A DNA stretch of 53,165 nucleotides, from positions 41,396-94,560 of the forward strand of contig DIWC01000011.1 in the NCBI GenBank assembly GCA_002423425.1, in the 5' to 3' direction. The notes under the pieces were generated by a model. That model searched no databases, was not told the DNA's origin, and worked only from the letters and a program-made list of their open reading frames with translations. The number at the start of each line of letters is the position of its first letter. Within the stretch, counting starts at the first letter, position 1. Origin of the DNA: Peptococcaceae bacterium UBA6116. Lineage in GTDB: Bacteria > Bacillota > Desulfitobacteriia > Desulfitobacteriales > Syntrophobotulaceae. The position numbers were made by a program, and so were the translations under genes. This document shows, in pieces, positions 50,817 through 53,165 of the stretch.

Positions 50817-52613
50817 ATGTACATACTTGTCAAAGAGAACCTGCTGCGCTTAAGCAGAATTCCTTTCTTTGTTACTATACTTTTCTTAAAGGTACTACTT
50901 CTTAGGAGCTATGTGTTTCCTGATGCCTGGAATTTACACATTATTCTGCCGGAATTGGCCTCTTTAGTACTTATCTTTAGCTTTTTAGAACTGCTAACCC
51001 CTCAAAAAACAATGGTTTTTTGGGTTATGGACTCCCTTTTATCTATATTTTTCTTAGCCAATGTTATGTACTATAGCCACTTTGGCTCCATTTTAGGACT
51101 ACAGGCGATTTCCCAAGCCGTGATGCTTAAAGATATCGGTTCCAGTATTTTTGAGCTTTTCTCCAGAGTTTATCTATTATTTTTTCTTGATATTTTTCTA
51201 TTCCTTATCATCAGTATTTTCCCAAAACGTTTTAAAAAAATAACCAGAACCAAGTATCCAATTAACCGGAAACCTGTTCTTGCAGCTTGCCTTTTTACTT
51301 TATTCTTTTCTTTCTTTTGTCTCCGAAATTATCCCGCAAAAGATAATATGATAGCCTTAGCCCAAGATACCGGGATATTTAATGCACAATTTTATGAAAT
51401 ATACAGTTCATTTCACAAAAGTAAAGATGTTGCCTTACCGACTAATAAATTTAACCAAGCATCGATTAATGAACTCAAACAAATTGCGCCGGTCTCCTGG
51501 CCAAAATATTATGGGGCAGCGTCCGGTAAAAACATTATTTTAGTACAGCTTGAATCTACGGAAAATTTTGTAATCGGGGTCTCTCTTAACGACCAGGAAG
51601 TTACCCCCAACTTAAACCGTTTGCTCCAAGATAGTATGTATTTTCCCCGCTTTTATAGCCAAATCGGCCAAGGCAACACTTCTGATGCCGAATTTTTGAG
51701 CAACACTTCGTTTTACCCCCTATCCAAAGGATCTATAACCGATACATTTGAAAATATTGAATTTCCTTCCCTGCCGCGTTTGCTGAAGACGAAAGGATAT
51801 ATTTCCGTAACCTTCCATCCTAATGATGTTACATTTTGGAACCGCGATAACCTTTACCCTTGTTTAGGCTTTGATCGATATTATGATAAGAAATTTTACC
51901 AGAATGAGGATCAACTTGGCCCCTGGGGTTCCTCTGATGAAATGCTTTTCAAGAAAGCAATTCCTATCTTATTGGATTACAAAAATAAAAATCAAAAGTT
52001 CTATGCCAGTTTTATTACCCTCACTAATCATCATCCTTATAATCTTCCGGATAAAAAGAAACGCCTGAAGCTTCCGTCCAGTCTTAGCGGTACGCTCCTA
52101 GGCAATTATCTTACTTCAGTAAATTATGAGGATTATGCGTTAGGTCTATTTTTTGAGGATCTCAAAGCAAATAAATTATGGGATGATTCGGTATTAATAA
52201 TCTATGGTGACCATTTCGGGATTTCCCAAAACGATGAAAATCTATATAAAAAAAAAATTCAGGAATTATTAGGCAGAGAACATAATATCATTGATAGGCT
52301 TAATATCCCATTATTCTTGAGGGTACCCGGCCTGAAACCTCAGATTATTAAAAATATTGGAGGACAAGTAGATATCTTGCCTACTCTTGCCAATCTCTTA
52401 GGCCTTCCTCTCAAGCAGCGATTAGTTTTTGGCCAGGATATTCTAAACAATGACCATAATTTGCTTGGGTTCCGTTATTTTTATCCCGAAGGCACCTTCA
52501 TTTCTTCCCAACTATTTCATTTAGGCGGAAAAACCGGTTCTCAGCAGGAAGAACAAAGAATAAAAACGTTAATGCAGCTTTCAGACAGTTATCTCCAGTC
52601 ATTGGCCAAATAA
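50817..52613 (+). CDS. lipoteichoic acid synthase-family sulfatase
   Basis: 598 residues with about five N-terminal membrane segments (to about residue 175) and an extracellular sulfatase-type domain: NIILVQLESTENFVIGV, TPNLNRLL, GQGNTSDAEF with the catalytic threonine, SDEMLFKKAIPILL, HHPYNLP, NYEDYALGLFFEDLK and IYGDHFG. Enzymes of this type polymerise glycerol phosphate from phosphatidylglycerol. The start may also be the TTG at 50814, which has better spacing (8 nt) to AAGGA. It is monocistronic; no other teichoic acid gene is visible. Confidence 0.9.
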   Translation: MYILVKENLLRLSRIPFFVTILFLKVLLLRSYVFPDAWNLHIILPELASLVLIFSFLELLTPQKTMVFWVMDSLLSIFFLANVMYYSHFGSILGLQAISQAVMLKDIGSSIFELFSRVYLLFFLDIFLFLIISIFPKRFKKITRTKYPINRKPVLAACLFTLFFSFFCLRNYPAKDNMIALAQDTGIFNAQFYEIYSSFHKSKDVALPTNKFNQASINELKQIAPVSWPKYYGAASGKNIILVQLESTENFVIGVSLNDQEVTPNLNRLLQDSMYFPRFYSQIGQGNTSDAEFLSNTSFYPLSKGSITDTFENIEFPSLPRLLKTKGYISVTFHPNDVTFWNRDNLYPCLGFDRYYDKKFYQNEDQLGPWGSSDEMLFKKAIPILLDYKNKNQKFYASFITLTNHHPYNLPDKKKRLKLPSSLSGTLLGNYLTSVNYEDYALGLFFEDLKANKLWDDSVLIIYGDHFGISQNDENLYKKKIQELLGREHNIIDRLNIPLFLRVPGLKPQIIKNIGGQVDILPTLANLLGLPLKQRLVFGQDILNNDHNLLGFRYFYPEGTFISSQLFHLGGKTGSQQEEQRIKTLMQLSDSYLQSLAK

Positions 52614-52714
52614 CGTTTGGAGAATTGAAAGCCTGCATTATATTTAGGGTTCAGAATTTTTTGTGTCATACGAGTGTAATACAGAAAGCCTCTAGCATTC
52701 TTTAAGAAGTATTA
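52614..52714. other. short convergent gap, nothing seen
   Basis: No terminator, repeat or small gene was recognised between the synthase and the restriction endonuclease-like frame. Confidence 0.4.
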
Positions 52715-53165
52715 TCACCAAGATTCATAGTGACTATATAGTCCATGCGGATTACCAAGTAAGGTAACGTCAAACTTCAAACTAGGTTCTACCCTCGACG
52801 ATGCATTATGTATTCTCATATTAACAGTCCAGCCCTCATCACAAACAACTTGTATTGTATTGCGTGAACCTGGTCTAAAACCAATATCAAAAAATCTTCT
52901 TGGCAACGAAAGTGATGTCAGTCTAATCTGAGGACGGACATTACCCGCATTGCGATTAAGCGTTCCATACAAATTAAAAGCCTCTATTTTTGTTGTTCTG
53001 TTATTATCTTCGGTAATGACTTTATAGAAATCATTTGTTCCTAATAGATAGCTTAATAACCTATTAGGAATAATACCCGGATTAAGGCTATCAAGTCTAC
53101 TTAATTCATTCATAAATGCTTCTAGGAGTGGAACGGAACATAAAAACGTTCTTCTTTATTTTCAA
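52715..53165 (-). pseudogene. 3' end of a HaeIII-like restriction endonuclease, frameshifted
   Basis: Minus strand, gene runs off the right edge. The open frame from 53113 encodes 132 residues ending in SLPRRFFDIGFRPG, VVCDEGWTVNMRIHNASSRV and EPSLKFDVTLLGNP. I recognise this as the C-terminal part of HaeIII-type (GGCC) enzymes, with moderate confidence. Upstream, the frame ending ENKEERFYVP is open to the window edge but is out of register because GGAAC is duplicated in tandem at 53130-53139. Removing one copy joins ERFYVP to LLEAFMNELSRL. The intact neighbour methyltransferase is not in view. Confidence 0.5.
53130..53139 (-). repeat. 5-bp tandem duplication causing a frameshift
   Basis: GGAAC occurs twice without a gap. 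Deleting one copy restores one continuous reading frame for the restriction endonuclease-like gene, so slippage of the repeat is the probable mutation. Confidence 0.65.

Overview
The window looks like a chromosomal stretch of an anaerobic, endospore-forming Firmicute. The mix of genes (cphA/cphB beside yabG, iorAB, sigI/rsgI, a cytX-type thiamine salvage operon) suggests a Peptococcaceae/Desulfitobacteriales-like clostridium; this is inferred from gene content and order only. Most of it is the conserved sporulation and housekeeping supercluster known from Bacillus near tilS-spoIIE-mfd-spoVG-abrB-holB, running mainly on the minus strand. No rRNA, tRNA, CRISPR array, prophage or intact insertion sequence was seen.

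Layout. (1) 0-26.3 kb, read right to left: rnmV and rsmA (rRNA maturation), yabG, cphB/cphA (cyanophycin), ispE, a GntR regulator, purR, spoVG, glmU, prs, pth, fin, mfd, prsA, spoVT, mazG, hup, rqcP, yabP, yabQ, a small HTH gene, divIC, spoIIE and tilS. One PRC-barrel gene faces the other way. (2) 26.5-42.7 kb is an accessory block between rnmV and tatD: an EAL/GGDEF protein, a twin P-loop ATPase, an orphan Phd-type gene, a 272-bp element with perfect 13-bp terminal inverted repeats, iorAB with a polysaccharide deacetylase, a TPP-riboswitch operon (thiD-cytX-thiM-thiE), pcm among decayed genes (rSAM/DUF4130 DNA-repair pair, glpK), a YgjP-type metallopeptidase and sigI-rsgI. (3) 42.9-50.6 kb returns to the conserved cluster: tatD, metG, divergent abrB, rsmI, yabA, ricT, holB, a PLP amino-acid decarboxylase and csfB/gin. 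(4) 50.8 kb to the end: a lipoteichoic-acid-synthase-like sulfatase and the frameshifted 3' end of a probable HaeIII-like restriction endonuclease.

How it works together. The cluster links sporulation control (spoIIE, fin, csfB, spoVT, abrB, spoVG, yabG, yabP, yabQ) with translation, cell-wall precursors and DNA repair. Readable promoters fit this: a sigma-H type site before spoVG, a sigma-G type site before spoVT, a sigma-K type site before yabG, and sigma-A sites before prsA, glmU, abrB and the HTH-divIC pair. Nine genes start at TTG behind strong ribosome binding sites, so I moved several starts from the longest open frame.

The least explained features are the inverted-repeat element beside the Phd gene, a possible attenuator before iorA, the palindrome inside the HTH-divIC promoter, and relic genes whose conserved blocks have been stitched together by internal deletions.
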